Shown here piece by piece: positions 7,312-15,541 of a stretch of 21,125 nt of DNA. Every line of letters begins with the position of its first letter. Positions within the stretch are counted from its first letter, which is position 1. The position numbers and the translations under genes are program-made. Below the pieces are notes generated by a model. The model searched no databases, was not told the origin of the DNA, and saw only the letters and a list, made by a program, of their open reading frames with translations. Source of the DNA: DAOTZS01 sp034434335 (GTDB lineage: Bacteria; Chloroflexota; Anaerolineae; CG2-30-64-16); NCBI GenBank assembly GCA_034434335.1, contig DAOTZS010000063.1, forward strand, positions 1-21,125. Direction: 5' to 3'.

Positions 7312-8985
7312 ATGCGGGTTTCACAACTGTTCCTGACCACTTTACGTACCGTGCCGGGCGAGACGGCGCTGCCGGGGCAGCAGCTACTCTGGCGCGCTGG
7401 TTTCATACGCCCGGCCGGACCGGGCAGCTACAGCCTCCTGCCCCTGGGGCTGCAGGCCCGCCGACGCCTGGAGGCTGCCCTTAGCCAGGCTCTCCAGAAC
7501 CTGGGTGGGCAAGAAATCTCCCTGCCGGCCTCTTCGGCCACCACCACAGCGGCAGGAGAGATGCCCGGCTGGCACGCCGATGCCGTGCTGGCAGCCGCGC
7601 GTAGCGTGATCCAGTCCTATCGCCAGCTACCGGCCCTCCTCTACCACTTCTGGCAGCCAGCCGACATGGAGGGCCGGCGCTCGGAAGGGCTGTTCAGCGC
7701 CGCGGGGTGTCAGGTGGCCGACATTTACAGCCTGCACGCGGATCGCTCTGATCTGGCGCACTTCTATGGCCGGCTGCAGGCCATGCTGGCCGACCTCTGT
7801 CAGCAGTGCGACATCCGGGTCGTGACGGCCGCGGCAGATTGGGATGTCGCGGGTGCCGCGCGAGCCCATACGCTTATCTTCCCCGCCGAGTGGGGCCCTG
7901 AGGAGATCGCCAGCTGTGGGGCCTGTGGCTACGCGGCGATGGCTGACCTGGCCCGCTGCCACAAAGATTACCCCGAGGGGGAGCCTCTCTTGCCGATGCA
8001 CGAAGTGGAGACCCCTGGCTGCAAGACCATCGCCGACCTAGCAGCCTTCCTGGCCCTGCCCAGGGCGCGCACAGCCAAGGCCCTGTTCCTGGTTGCTAAC
8101 GGTGGCGCAGCAGCCGACCGCTTCATCATTGCCATTGTGCGGGGCGATAATGACCTGAGCGAGGCGAAACTGCGCCGTGTGCTGCGCGCCAGCACAGTAC
8201 GGCCGGCCACCGAGGAGGAGATCCGTCGCGCTGGCGCCGAGCCGGGTTACGGATCCCCTGTGGGGGTGCGTGGGGCTACCATTGTCGTAGACGACCTGGT
8301 CGCCCACTCAGCAAACCTGGTGGCCGGCGCCAACCGCCCCGGGTATCATCTGCTCAACGTCAACTGCGGCCGCGACTATCAGCCTGACCTGGTGGCCGAC
8401 ATCATCCTGGCGCCCGAGGGCAGCCCCTGCCCTGAATGTGGCCATCCCCTGCAACGCCAGCGGGGGGTGCAGGTCGCCTTGGCGGCCCAGATCGGGGATG
8501 GCCCAAGCCGCGATTCCAATACAGTTTACCTGGACCGCAATGGCCAGGCCCAACCCATTGTCCTGGGATACTATCGGTTCTACAGCGAGCGACTGCTGGC
8601 TGCCGTGGCCGAGAGCCACCACGATCCGCAGGGGTTGTGCTGGCCGCCGGCAGTTGCCCCCTATCAGCTCTACCTGATGACGGTGGGCAAGGCCAGCCCA
8701 GAACTCAGCGCGGCTGCTGATCAGCTTTATGCGGAGCTACGCCGAGCTGGCCTGGCCGTGTTGTACGATGATCGCGAGGAACGGGCGGGGGTGAAGTTCA
8801 ACGATGCCGACCTGATAGGCCTGCCTCTGCGTATCGCGGTTGGCGAGCGCGGGTTGCAGGAGGGGATCGTTGAGCTCAAACATCGCCGCCAGGGTACAGT
8901 GGAAAGGGTGCAGCTCCCGGACGTCGCCGCGCGGGTGAGGGAGCTGCTGTCGCAGCAGGGCGGGGCTCTGGCCCGCCCTCTATGA
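7312..8985 (+). CDS. Prolyl-tRNA synthetase-like protein with degenerate catalytic core
   Basis: The 557-aa protein aligns end to end with bacterial ProRS: N-terminal RVSQLFLTTLRTVP, WRAGFIRPAGPGSYSLLPLGL, an INS/YbaK-like editing domain (about 220-380, with ETPGCKTI, the Lys of RTAKAL, VRGDNDLSEAKLRR, GANRPGYH, NVNCGRDY), and a C-terminal anticodon-binding domain (AVAPYQLYL, LYAELRRAGLAVLYDDREERAGVKFNDADLIGLPLRIAVGER, in pieces). The catalytic signatures are gone. The segment holding GPTHEE is shortened by ~20 residues to HADAVLAAARSV; motif 2 FRDE...RSREF is replaced by WQPAD...SEGLF; SHEF is missing; GHIFQLGTKYS reads LAAQIGDGPSRDS; motif 3 GCYGIG reads GYYRFY. The gene is otherwise intact, with AGAGAGG 8 nt before the ATG. 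It probably does not aminoacylate; a trans-editing or regulatory role is an inference. A true proS should exist elsewhere. Confidence 0.9.
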   Translation: MRVSQLFLTTLRTVPGETALPGQQLLWRAGFIRPAGPGSYSLLPLGLQARRRLEAALSQALQNLGGQEISLPASSATTTAAGEMPGWHADAVLAAARSVIQSYRQLPALLYHFWQPADMEGRRSEGLFSAAGCQVADIYSLHADRSDLAHFYGRLQAMLADLCQQCDIRVVTAAADWDVAGAARAHTLIFPAEWGPEEIASCGACGYAAMADLARCHKDYPEGEPLLPMHEVETPGCKTIADLAAFLALPRARTAKALFLVANGGAAADRFIIAIVRGDNDLSEAKLRRVLRASTVRPATEEEIRRAGAEPGYGSPVGVRGATIVVDDLVAHSANLVAGANRPGYHLLNVNCGRDYQPDLVADIILAPEGSPCPECGHPLQRQRGVQVALAAQIGDGPSRDSNTVYLDRNGQAQPIVLGYYRFYSERLLAAVAESHHDPQGLCWPPAVAPYQLYLMTVGKASPELSAAADQLYAELRRAGLAVLYDDREERAGVKFNDADLIGLPLRIAVGERGLQEGIVELKHRRQGTVERVQLPDVAARVRELLSQQGGALARPL

Positions 8986-9029
8986 GAGGCCGCGCAGGCA
9001 ACAGCGGCCTGATCAGGAACCTGATCTGA

Positions 9030-9213
9030 CAGGAGTTACGCACTTTAGGGCGTATCGCCCCATCTCCCTACCCCCTTCCCCGCCTTGCGGGGAAGGGGGA
9101 TCGAGATTAAGGGTATTCTGGGCGGCAAAGCCGCCCAGAATACCCCTTTCAAAGGATTTCCCCGCCCCCGACTGGGGGTGGGGGTACAGCGTAGTGCAAC
9201 TGCGTAACTCCTG
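9030..9213. mobile_element. 184-bp MITE-like element with CAGGAGTTACGCA inverted ends
   Basis: Perfect 13-bp terminal inverted repeats CAGGAGTTACGCA (9030-9042) and TGCGTAACTCCTG (9201-9213). Flanks TGATCTGA (9022-9029) and TAATCTGA (9214-9221) agree at 7 of 8 bases, like an aged 8-bp target duplication. Inside are two perfect hairpins: a 13-bp stem, 3-nt loop (9071-9083/9087-9099) and a 16-bp stem, AAA loop (9111-9126/9130-9145). It is non-coding, lies just after the ProRS-like gene, and is a different family from the GTAACTATTCAG elements. Confidence 0.75.
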
Positions 9214-9258
9214 TAATCTGACCATTCAATGCCAAATACAGGTACACTACAACGCAGA

Positions 9259-9421
9259 GTAACTATTCAGGCCGATTGAAATCGCCCCTCCTGGGCACTT
9301 CGTGCCGGGTGTCGGCCTCCGCCGACACCTTTCATGTATGCATCATGAGAAAGGTCGGCGAAGGCCGACCAGTGGCCGCAGGCCCAAAAAGGGTGACTTC
9401 CAGTCACCGCTGAATAGTTAC
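9259..9421 (+). mobile_element. IS66-like MITE, copy 2 (163 bp)
   Basis: GTAACTATTCAG / CTGAATAGTTAC ends with perfect 8-bp flanking repeats AACGCAGA (9251-9258 and 9422-9429). Same orientation and nearly same sequence as copy 1. Its right target copy touches the ribosome binding site of the following gene, so the element forms most of that gene's leader or separates it from its old promoter. Confidence 0.93.
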
Positions 9422-9441
9422 AACGCAGAAAGGTGAAGCCC

Positions 9442-10323
9442 ATGGCCAAGAATCTCGTTACCATTGTCTCGTCGGCTACTCAGAAGGTCGAGATCAGCCG
9501 TGACAGGCCGACAGTTATCATCGGCGAGCGGATCAATCCCACGGGGCGCAAGGCGCTCCAGACCGCCCTTCTGGAGGGCAACCTGGAGATTGTCAGGCAG
9601 GATGCCCTGGCCCAGGTAGAGGCAGGGGCTGCCATCCTGGATGTCAACGCCGGCATTCCCGGCGTGGATGAACCAGCCCTGTTACAAAGGGTGTTATCTG
9701 CCGTCATGGAGGTCACCGACGTGCCACTCTGCATTGATACGGCCAACCCCAAAGCGTTGGCGGCGGCCCTGGCCCTCTACAAAGGCAAGGCGCTGGTCAA
9801 CTCGGTCAACGGCGAGGAGCGCTCCCTGAGCGCGGTGCTGCCAATCGTCAAGGAGCACGGGGCGGCGGTGATCGGCCTCTGCATGGACGATGACGGCATC
9901 CCTCCTACACCAGAAAAACGCCTGGCCGTGGCAGGCAAGATCATCGAGCGCGCCGGGCGGTTGGGCATCCCGCCCGAGGATGTGGTGATCGACCCCCTGG
10001 CGCTGACCATGGGGGCCGACAGCAACGCTGGCCGAGTGGCCCTTGATACGATCAAGCTGGTCGTGGAGGAGTTTGGGGTCAACATTACCATGGGCGCCAG
10101 CAACATCTCATACGGCATGCCCGATCGTGCCTATATCAATGCCGCCTTTATCGCCATGGCCATCCACGCCGGCATGACCTGTCCCATCACCAACCCGCTG
10201 GTCACGCCGGTGATGACGGCTGTGCTGGCCGCCGACCTGGCCATGGGCCGCGATGAGTACGGCATGCGCTGGATCAGGGCCTACCGCAAACGGCAGAAAC
10301 AAGCCCAGGCAGCCACGCCGTAA
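9442..10323 (+). CDS. Pterin-binding methyltransferase, AcsE/DHPS-like
   Basis: The protein is 293 aa. The ATG at 9442 is preceded by AAAGGTG at about 8 nt; the GTG at 9433 lies inside that site and is less likely. It is a TIM-barrel pterin-binding domain of the dihydropteroate synthase / methyltetrahydrofolate methyltransferase superfamily: GERINPTGRK (28-37), ILDVNAG with the pterin-site Asp (D68), CIDTANPKAL, LVNSVNGE, GLCMDDDGIPPTPEKRL, IDPLAL and GASNISYGMP. The order and spacing match AcsE-type methyl-H4folate:corrinoid protein methyltransferases more than folate-synthesis DHPS. There is no corrinoid-protein partner nearby, so the methyl acceptor is unknown. It is followed after 11 bp by the ornithine cyclodeaminase family gene. 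Confidence 0.85.
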   Translation: MAKNLVTIVSSATQKVEISRDRPTVIIGERINPTGRKALQTALLEGNLEIVRQDALAQVEAGAAILDVNAGIPGVDEPALLQRVLSAVMEVTDVPLCIDTANPKALAAALALYKGKALVNSVNGEERSLSAVLPIVKEHGAAVIGLCMDDDGIPPTPEKRLAVAGKIIERAGRLGIPPEDVVIDPLALTMGADSNAGRVALDTIKLVVEEFGVNITMGASNISYGMPDRAYINAAFIAMAIHAGMTCPITNPLVTPVMTAVLAADLAMGRDEYGMRWIRAYRKRQKQAQAATP

Positions 10324-10334
10324 GGAGAGAGCAC

Positions 10335-11309
10335 ATGGAGGGCTCCAGGCTTCTTTATCTATCCCGCGCCGACGTGGAGGCGGTGAGCGTCACCATGGCC
10401 GAGATCATTGCTGCCCTGGAGGTGGCCTTCCGGGAACATGGCCAGGGCAGGGTAGAGATGCCGCCCAAACCTGGCGTCCACTCCCGCCCCGACGCCTTCA
10501 TCCATGCCATGTCAGCCTATATCCCCGCCCTGCGGGCTATCGGCGTCAAGTGGGTCAGCGGCTATCCGGAGAATTACAAACGTGGCCTGCCGTACATCAG
10601 CGGGCTGATCATCCTCAACGACGACGAGACCGGCCTGCCCCTGGCGGTCATGGATTGCACCTGGATCACTGGCATGCGCACCGGCGCGGCGACCGCCCTG
10701 GCCGCCAGGTACCTGGCCCGGCCGGACTCAGAAACGGTGGGGATACTGGGTTGCGGGGTGCAGGGGCGTACCAACCTGGAGGCGTTGAGGGAGTTCTTCC
10801 CGCTCAAGCGGGTGGTAGCTTATGACATCATGCCCGAGGCGCTGGAGCGCTATGCCAACGAGGTGGAGGAGCGCTGGGGGCTGGAAGTGATCAGGGCGCG
10901 GGAGCCACGGCAGGCTGTTGCCGGATGCGATATCGTGGTCACCGCAGGGCCGATCCTGCGCGTGCCCCATGCCACCATCAAGGCCGGCTGGCTCTCCCCC
11001 GGCGCTTTCGCCTCCCTGGTGGACTTCGACTCCTATTGGGATCGGCCAGCCCTGCACGAAGCAGATAAGTTTTGCACCGACGATGTGCCCCAGCTTCAGC
11101 ATTACCAGAAGCTTGGCTACTTCCAGGACATCCCGCCCATCTATGCCAGCCTGGGCGAACTGGTGACAGGTGTCAAGCCAGGCCGCGAGTCTCCCCACGA
11201 ACGCACCATGGCGGCCAACCTGGGCCTGGCACTGAATGACATGGCGACCGCGCCTATTGTTTACCGCCGCGCGCTGGAGCGGGGGATTGGGACCTGGTTG
11301 CCCCTCTAG
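10335..11309 (+). CDS. Ornithine cyclodeaminase / mu-crystallin family protein
   Basis: The 324-aa protein has TAAGGAGAGAG 5' to its ATG, the Shine-Dalgarno overlapping the upstream stop. Family motifs: IGVKWVSGYPEN (69-80) with the substrate Lys, MDCTWITGMRTGA (106-118), the Rossmann site GILGCGVQGRTNLEAL (136-151), and SLVDFDSYW with the family catalytic Asp region. Members are NAD(P)(H) enzymes: ornithine cyclodeaminase (ornithine to proline plus ammonia), archaeal-type alanine dehydrogenase, ketimine reductases or opine-like synthases. The sequence alone does not separate these activities. It sits between the pterin methyltransferase and a SAM methyltransferase, probably in one transcript. 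Confidence 0.88.
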   Translation: MEGSRLLYLSRADVEAVSVTMAEIIAALEVAFREHGQGRVEMPPKPGVHSRPDAFIHAMSAYIPALRAIGVKWVSGYPENYKRGLPYISGLIILNDDETGLPLAVMDCTWITGMRTGAATALAARYLARPDSETVGILGCGVQGRTNLEALREFFPLKRVVAYDIMPEALERYANEVEERWGLEVIRAREPRQAVAGCDIVVTAGPILRVPHATIKAGWLSPGAFASLVDFDSYWDRPALHEADKFCTDDVPQLQHYQKLGYFQDIPPIYASLGELVTGVKPGRESPHERTMAANLGLALNDMATAPIVYRRALERGIGTWLPL

Positions 11310-11359
11310 GAGATGGTCTCATTTTCCGGCCGCTCTTCCGGCCGGTCAATGGAAGCAAG

Positions 11360-12238
11360 ATGGCCTTGAAACCGTTGTCGCCGGAGGCAGCGGCCCGTCT
11401 GGCCGCTGCTTTGCAGCAGATCTACAACCGACCGCAGCCGCCCATGCCCTGGCGGGACGGGGGCAACCTGCCCTGGGATGACCCCTGGTTCAGCGCGCGC
11501 ATGCTGGCCCAGCACCTGGACCAGAGCCATGGCGCTGCCAGCCGGCCGCTGCGGGAGATCCGCGGCCAGGTGCAGAGGATCTGCGAATGGCTCGGGTTGC
11601 AGCCCGGCCAGCGTCTGCTAGATGTCACGTGTGGGCCGGGACTGTATGCCATGCAGTTTGCCCGGCAGGGGATTGCGGTGGTGGGGATTGACATCAGCCC
11701 GGCCTCGGTGGCCTACGCGCGCAAAAAGTGTGCGGGGCTGCCGTGCCAGTTTCACTTGGGAGACGTGCGCCAGATGGACTTCGCTGGCCAGGGGTTCGAT
11801 GCTGCCATTTATCTCTATGGGCAGTTCACTGTCCTCCGGCCCGAGGAGGCCCAGGATGTGTTACATCGCATCTATGCCGCGCTCAGGCCCGGCGGCCGGC
11901 TGCTGTTGGAGATCCTGGATGAGGAGCGTTTCGACAAGAGGGACAGCAATTGGTGGTATACTGACCAGGGTGGGTTATGGGGTGATTTCCCCTATCTCCA
12001 CCTGGGCGAGCGAGCCTGGGACCCCGCGCAGCGGGCGGCAATCGAGCGCTTCTACATCATCAATCTGGAAAGCGGGGAACTGCAGGTGTATGCCCTGTCG
12101 GATCAGGCCTATAGTGCCGCAGAAATGACTGCCATGCTCCACCAGGCCGGATTTGAGGCGGTTGAATTGCATCCGGCGTGGGACGGCCTGGCGTTGAAGG
12201 ATGCCGAGGAATGGGTGGTCTATATCGCGAGACGCTGA
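11360..12238 (+). CDS. Class I SAM-dependent methyltransferase
   Basis: The 292-aa protein starts at ATG 11360, with GGAAG (11351-11355) 4 nt upstream. The N-terminal ~80 residues are helical and Trp/Pro-rich (MPWRDGG, NLPWDDPWFS). The Rossmann methyltransferase fold follows: motif I LLDVTCGPGLYA (86-97), acidic motif II VVGIDISPASVAYAR, GDVRQMDF, FDAAIYLYGQFTVL, LRPGGRLLLEIL, then a beta-rich C-terminus ending EEWVVYIARR. It fits the broad Methyltransf_25/11 group; the substrate cannot be read from sequence. It is 50 bp after the cyclodeaminase gene, and that spacer holds a small CCGGCC/GGCCGG hairpin. The stop is followed by a MITE and a bidirectional terminator. Confidence 0.9.
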   Translation: MALKPLSPEAAARLAAALQQIYNRPQPPMPWRDGGNLPWDDPWFSARMLAQHLDQSHGAASRPLREIRGQVQRICEWLGLQPGQRLLDVTCGPGLYAMQFARQGIAVVGIDISPASVAYARKKCAGLPCQFHLGDVRQMDFAGQGFDAAIYLYGQFTVLRPEEAQDVLHRIYAALRPGGRLLLEILDEERFDKRDSNWWYTDQGGLWGDFPYLHLGERAWDPAQRAAIERFYIINLESGELQVYALSDQAYSAAEMTAMLHQAGFEAVELHPAWDGLALKDAEEWVVYIARR

Positions 12239-12272
12239 CCGGTGGCCCCTGGCCCAGAAGGGTAATGTCTGG

Positions 12273-12390
12273 GTAACTATGCAGGCCGAGAGAGGTCGGC
12301 GAAGGCCGACCACTGGCCGCAGGCCCCAAAAGGGTGACGCCTCGGGCGAGCCCTCGGCGTGGCCCTTCCAGTCACCGCCTGAATAGTTCC
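12273..12390 (+). mobile_element. IS66-like MITE, copy 3 (118 bp variant)
   Basis: Left end GTAACTATGCAG, right end CTGAATAGTTCC (each with one change), and perfect 8-bp flanking repeats ATGTCTGG (12265-12272 and 12391-12398). It lacks the left hairpins of copies 1-2 but carries an extra ACGCC...GGCGT hairpin module before GTCACC that is otherwise found only in copy 4. Confidence 0.9.
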
Positions 12391-12407
12391 ATGTCTGGGC
12401 GTGCCAT

Positions 12408-12455
12408 CCTGAAAAGCAAACCGGCCCTGCCTTCAGGGCCGGTTTGCTTTTCAGG
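12408..12455. terminator. Bidirectional intrinsic terminator
   Basis: A perfect 22-bp stem (12408-12429/12434-12455) with a CCTT loop. The GC core CCGGCCCTG/CAGGGCCGG is flanked by an A-rich 5' side and a T-rich 3' side, so it works from both strands. It lies between the converging methyltransferase and the minus-strand gene, and its right arm covers the latter's stop codon (12451-12453). Confidence 0.85.
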
Positions 12456-13350
12456 AGCGCCACCGCCTGGGCAAGAGGCCGCTATCGTGAGGCGGGCGCG
12501 CGTTCCACCACAGCGCAGGCATCTCAGGGTGGCGCGCCATCCAGGCCTGGAAGGTGGGGCTCAGGGTGGCAGGCGGTCGGCGCTGAACGACGAATTCCTG
12601 CGCCGCACGCGGCTGGACAGCCCGATAAGCCTGCAAGATGTCGAAGCGCCGCACGCGCTGCAACGGCGAGGGGATATCCCCCGCGAAACATGCCTGGTAC
12701 TCTTCCTTCTGAATGATCATGGGATTGACCCAACCCCGCTCGAAGAGCGCTAATATAACGGGCTGGCTCACCTCATCGCGCAAGGCCCCCAGGTTGGTGA
12801 CCACTGTTCCCCAGATGTCCTCAGGTGGGGTTTCCTGCGGCCAGGCCAGGCTCCCATCGGCCTTCAGGGGCGGCAACAGAGCGCGCAAGGCGCTCAGGAC
12901 CCGCTCTCGGGCCTCTGGGTATTGGAGGGCAATTTGCCCCAGCACGCTCACCCCGAGCGAACGGCCGTAGTGATATGCTCCGCGCGTGTCGTGGTTGATG
13001 ACCTCGACGAAGGTGGGAATGGCCACAGGGCCGTAGTAGCTGGGATCGGTATCGAACCACTCGAGCAGGCTGGCATTGTTGTCGCTGCGGTAGAGGGTGG
13101 CAAAGATGGGCAGGGCAGCCTCTGCACGAAAGGCGATCAGGAGGCGGCCAGCATGGATGCCCCTGTACCAGCGCGGGTCATCGGGTCGTTTCCAGTCGTC
13201 TTCCAGGGAGGCTGCAAACATAGCAAGCAAACCAGGGGTCAGCTCTGCCTGGCGCGCCAGACAGGCGCGGATCAGGCTGAGGGAGGGGGTGCGTCCGGCC
13301 CATGCCAGCATATCGAGCAGTCGTTCCGGAGAGGGTGATATGTTGTCCAT
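12451..13350 (-). CDS. Helical-repeat-like protein, possibly DUF1186-like
   Basis: The 299-aa protein starts at an ATG with AGAAAGG 5 nt upstream on the minus strand. It is alpha-helical throughout with HEAT-like short repeats; the segments WYRGIHAGRLLIAFRAEAALPIF, LLEWFDTDPSYYGPVAIPTF, and SLGVSVLGQIALQYPEARERVLSALR (each quoted in part: WYRGIHAGRLL, LLEWFDTDP, ARERVLSALR) recall DUF1186/HEAT-type proteins that monitor or scaffold other proteins. There are no membrane segments, no signal peptide and no SEC-C zinc motif. The C-terminus is Arg/Trp-rich. It is transcribed alone from its own promoter at 13470-13498. The family link is tentative and no function can be given. Confidence 0.7.
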   Translation of the reverse strand: MDNISPSPERLLDMLAWAGRTPSLSLIRACLARQAELTPGLLAMFAASLEDDWKRPDDPRWYRGIHAGRLLIAFRAEAALPIFATLYRSDNNASLLEWFDTDPSYYGPVAIPTFVEVINHDTRGAYHYGRSLGVSVLGQIALQYPEARERVLSALRALLPPLKADGSLAWPQETPPEDIWGTVVTNLGALRDEVSQPVILALFERGWVNPMIIQKEEYQACFAGDIPSPLQRVRRFDILQAYRAVQPRAAQEFVVQRRPPATLSPTFQAWMARHPEMPALWWNARPPHDSGLLPRRWRS

Positions 13351-13469
13351 GGTGGCCTTTCTTGTCTGAGACCTGAGAAATCATGCCTGCATGTTTCATA
13401 GGCGCGCGTCCGTCGCTTTATACCTGCGCGCTTGAATTGTCATACACGCCCACAGTTTTTCAGGTCGGC

Positions 13470-13498
13470 ATTATATCACACATTGCTGGATAATGCAA
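13470..13498 (-). promoter_or_regulatory. Promoter of the 12451-13350 gene
   Basis: On the minus strand: TTGCAT (13498-13493), 17 bp, TATAAT (13475-13470). The transcript would start near 13463, giving a leader of about 110 nt before the ATG at 13350. Confidence 0.6.
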
Positions 13499-13756
13499 CT
13501 CTGAAAAGCTTATGACCACAGTCATGCATTATTACTTTCCCAATAAAGCTCGTTTTTCCGTATGAAATTGGTTTGTGTGCTATCGTAGCCTGAAAAATCG
13601 AGCGAACTGGTACCCTCCCCTATCTCCACACCTCCCTTCCCGAGGAAGGAGGATCTGAGGAAATAACGGGGCAATCTCCTATGGCAGGGTGTGGACATAC
13701 TATGAGCCATCTCCTTTCCCTGGAGCGAAACAGCCCCAGAGCCTGGGTTATATACA

Positions 13757-13785
13757 TTGACAGCCAACCCAGAATCGTTGATAAT
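13757..13785 (+). promoter_or_regulatory. Promoter upstream of the radical SAM gene
   Basis: TTGACA (13757-13762), 17 bp, GATAAT (13780-13785). The start site would be near 13792, leaving a leader of about 145 nt before the ATG at 13938. The AT-richer spacer 13351-13937 otherwise contains only a CCTCCCTTCC/GGAAGGAGG-type hairpin near 13628-13651 and no convincing gene. Confidence 0.6.
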
Positions 13786-13937
13786 CAGGCTCACAGAGGC
13801 CGGGCTGGCCCTCGGTCACAAGGTACTAAGCCTCGTGGCCGATAGTATCGTCGTCAACCCACTGGCCCAGAATAACCAAAAGCTGGATTGGCTGCCTGCA
13901 TGGATGCACGTCTCACCGAACAAGAAAGGGGGTGCAG

Positions 13938-15497
13938 ATGAATACTGTCTCTCCAAACAATGTGACCATGGGTCAGGACCTCAGCGAAGTGCCCGGCCCG
14001 CGGCTGGGCTTGCGCGGTGTGCGCAGGGGCCTGGTGATGACCGGGCTACATGCGTTGGCCTGGACCGGCCCATACCTGGCCCGTATCGGGCCTCTCCGCC
14101 GCGCGGTGGTCGGCGCTACTGAGCAGCGCCTGGTCGGCATGTACAACCGCGCCTTGGCCCTTGCTATCCGTCCCCCAGGCGTCGAATCCGACCGGCTGGC
14201 CATGTCGAAGGCCATCCTGCATACCATCGAGCGCGCGCTGGCCGAAAACCGCCTCTCCAGGGCTACCCTGCGCAAGGCTCTGAACATCCTCATCGGACAG
14301 GTGCTTATCGGCCAGGGGGACTGGAACGCCAAAGACCGCTTCAACGCCCGCTATGGCAGTTATCCACCCGACCTGTTGCTTATCAGCCCAACCAAGGCAT
14401 GCAACCTGCGCTGTGTGGGGTGCTATGCTGATTCGGGCCCCACGCGCGAGAAGCTGCCCTGGCCCGTCTTCGAGCGCCTTGTGAGAGAGGCGCATGACCT
14501 CTGGGGTGCTCGCTTCTGCGTGATCAGCGGCGGCGAGCCCCTGGCCTACCACGATCAGGGCAAAGGGGTGCTGGACATCGCCGAGAGGTACCCTGATATC
14601 TTCTTCCTGATGTACACCAACGGCACGCTGATTGACGATAAAGTTGCCCGGCGCCTGGCCACCTTGGGCAACCTGACCCCGGCCATCTCCGTCGAAGGGC
14701 TGCGCGAGCCTACCGACGCACGTCGCGGGAAAGGTGTTTTTGAGCGTATCATCGCGGCCATGGAGCTTCTGCGCCGGGAAAAGGTGCTCTTCGGCATCTC
14801 TATCACCGCTACGCGCCAGAACGCCGATGAGATCCTCAGCGACACGGTGGTGGATTTCTACTTCCGTCAGATGGGGGTCTTCTACGCCTGGATCTTCCAC
14901 TATATGCCCATTGGGCGAGCTTTTACCCTGGAGCTGATGCCCACCCCCCAGCAGCGGGTGCACATGTGGCGGCGGATGTGGGAACTGGTGCGCGGCCAGC
15001 AGCTCTTTATCGCCGATTTCTGGAATAGCGGCACCGTCTCCAGCGGGTGCATATCGGCCGGCCGCTCCGGGGGCTACCTGTGTGTGGACTGGAATGGCGC
15101 GGTGACGCCATGCGTCTTCGCCCCGTACTCGCCGGTGAATATCCATACCGCTTACCAGCAAGGCCAGACCCTCAACGATGTCTGGAACAACCCCTTCTTC
15201 CGCGAGATCCGGGCGTGGCAGCACGCCTACGGCTACGGCAGAACCGCGGCAGATGGCCGGCCCTGGGGCAACTGGCTCATGCCTTGCCCTATCCGGGACC
15301 ACTATGCGGAGTTCCACCGCTTGCTGGTCGCTCACGAACCAGACCCGGCGGACGAGAACGCACGCGCGGCCTTTCAGGACCCGGAGTACTACCGGGGCAT
15401 GGTGGCTTTTGACCAGGAGATGGCCAGCCTGGCCGACCAGATCTGGGAGGCAAAATATGTGAACGGCGGGGAGAGCACAGTGCACGACCAGAGATGA
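13938..15497 (+). CDS. Radical SAM protein with SPASM-like C-terminal cysteines
   Basis: The protein is 519 aa. The ATG at 13938 is favoured by AAAGGGGG (13925-13932) at 5 nt; a GTG at 13932 falls in that site. A helical N-terminal region of ~140 residues precedes the radical SAM core: the [4Fe-4S] motif CNLRCVGC (C155, C159, C162), the SAM-contact ISGGEPLAY (196-204), MYTNGTLID, AISVEG and FGISITAT. The C-terminal region has further cysteines (SSGCISAG, YLCVDWNGAVTPCVF, MPCPIRDHY) arranged like a SPASM/twitch auxiliary cluster domain, and ends in a helical tail. Such enzymes modify peptides or small molecules by radical chemistry. No precursor peptide or partner gene is visible nearby, so the substrate is unknown. 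Confidence 0.88.
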   Translation: MNTVSPNNVTMGQDLSEVPGPRLGLRGVRRGLVMTGLHALAWTGPYLARIGPLRRAVVGATEQRLVGMYNRALALAIRPPGVESDRLAMSKAILHTIERALAENRLSRATLRKALNILIGQVLIGQGDWNAKDRFNARYGSYPPDLLLISPTKACNLRCVGCYADSGPTREKLPWPVFERLVREAHDLWGARFCVISGGEPLAYHDQGKGVLDIAERYPDIFFLMYTNGTLIDDKVARRLATLGNLTPAISVEGLREPTDARRGKGVFERIIAAMELLRREKVLFGISITATRQNADEILSDTVVDFYFRQMGVFYAWIFHYMPIGRAFTLELMPTPQQRVHMWRRMWELVRGQQLFIADFWNSGTVSSGCISAGRSGGYLCVDWNGAVTPCVFAPYSPVNIHTAYQQGQTLNDVWNNPFFREIRAWQHAYGYGRTAADGRPWGNWLMPCPIRDHYAEFHRLLVAHEPDPADENARAAFQDPEYYRGMVAFDQEMASLADQIWEAKYVNGGESTVHDQR

Positions 15498-15541
15498 CCG
15501 GCGTGGGCCATCTGGGCTGATGGTTTTCATCTTCTCATCCC

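Noticed and set aside
13522..13794. 90-codon minus-strand frame in the spacer before the radical SAM gene
   Set aside because: It covers the promoter at 13757-13785, has no clear ribosome binding site and shows no domain.
14046..15530. 494-codon minus-strand frame opposite the radical SAM gene
   Set aside because: It is antisense to an unmistakable radical SAM protein; the long open frame is a GC-rich codon effect.
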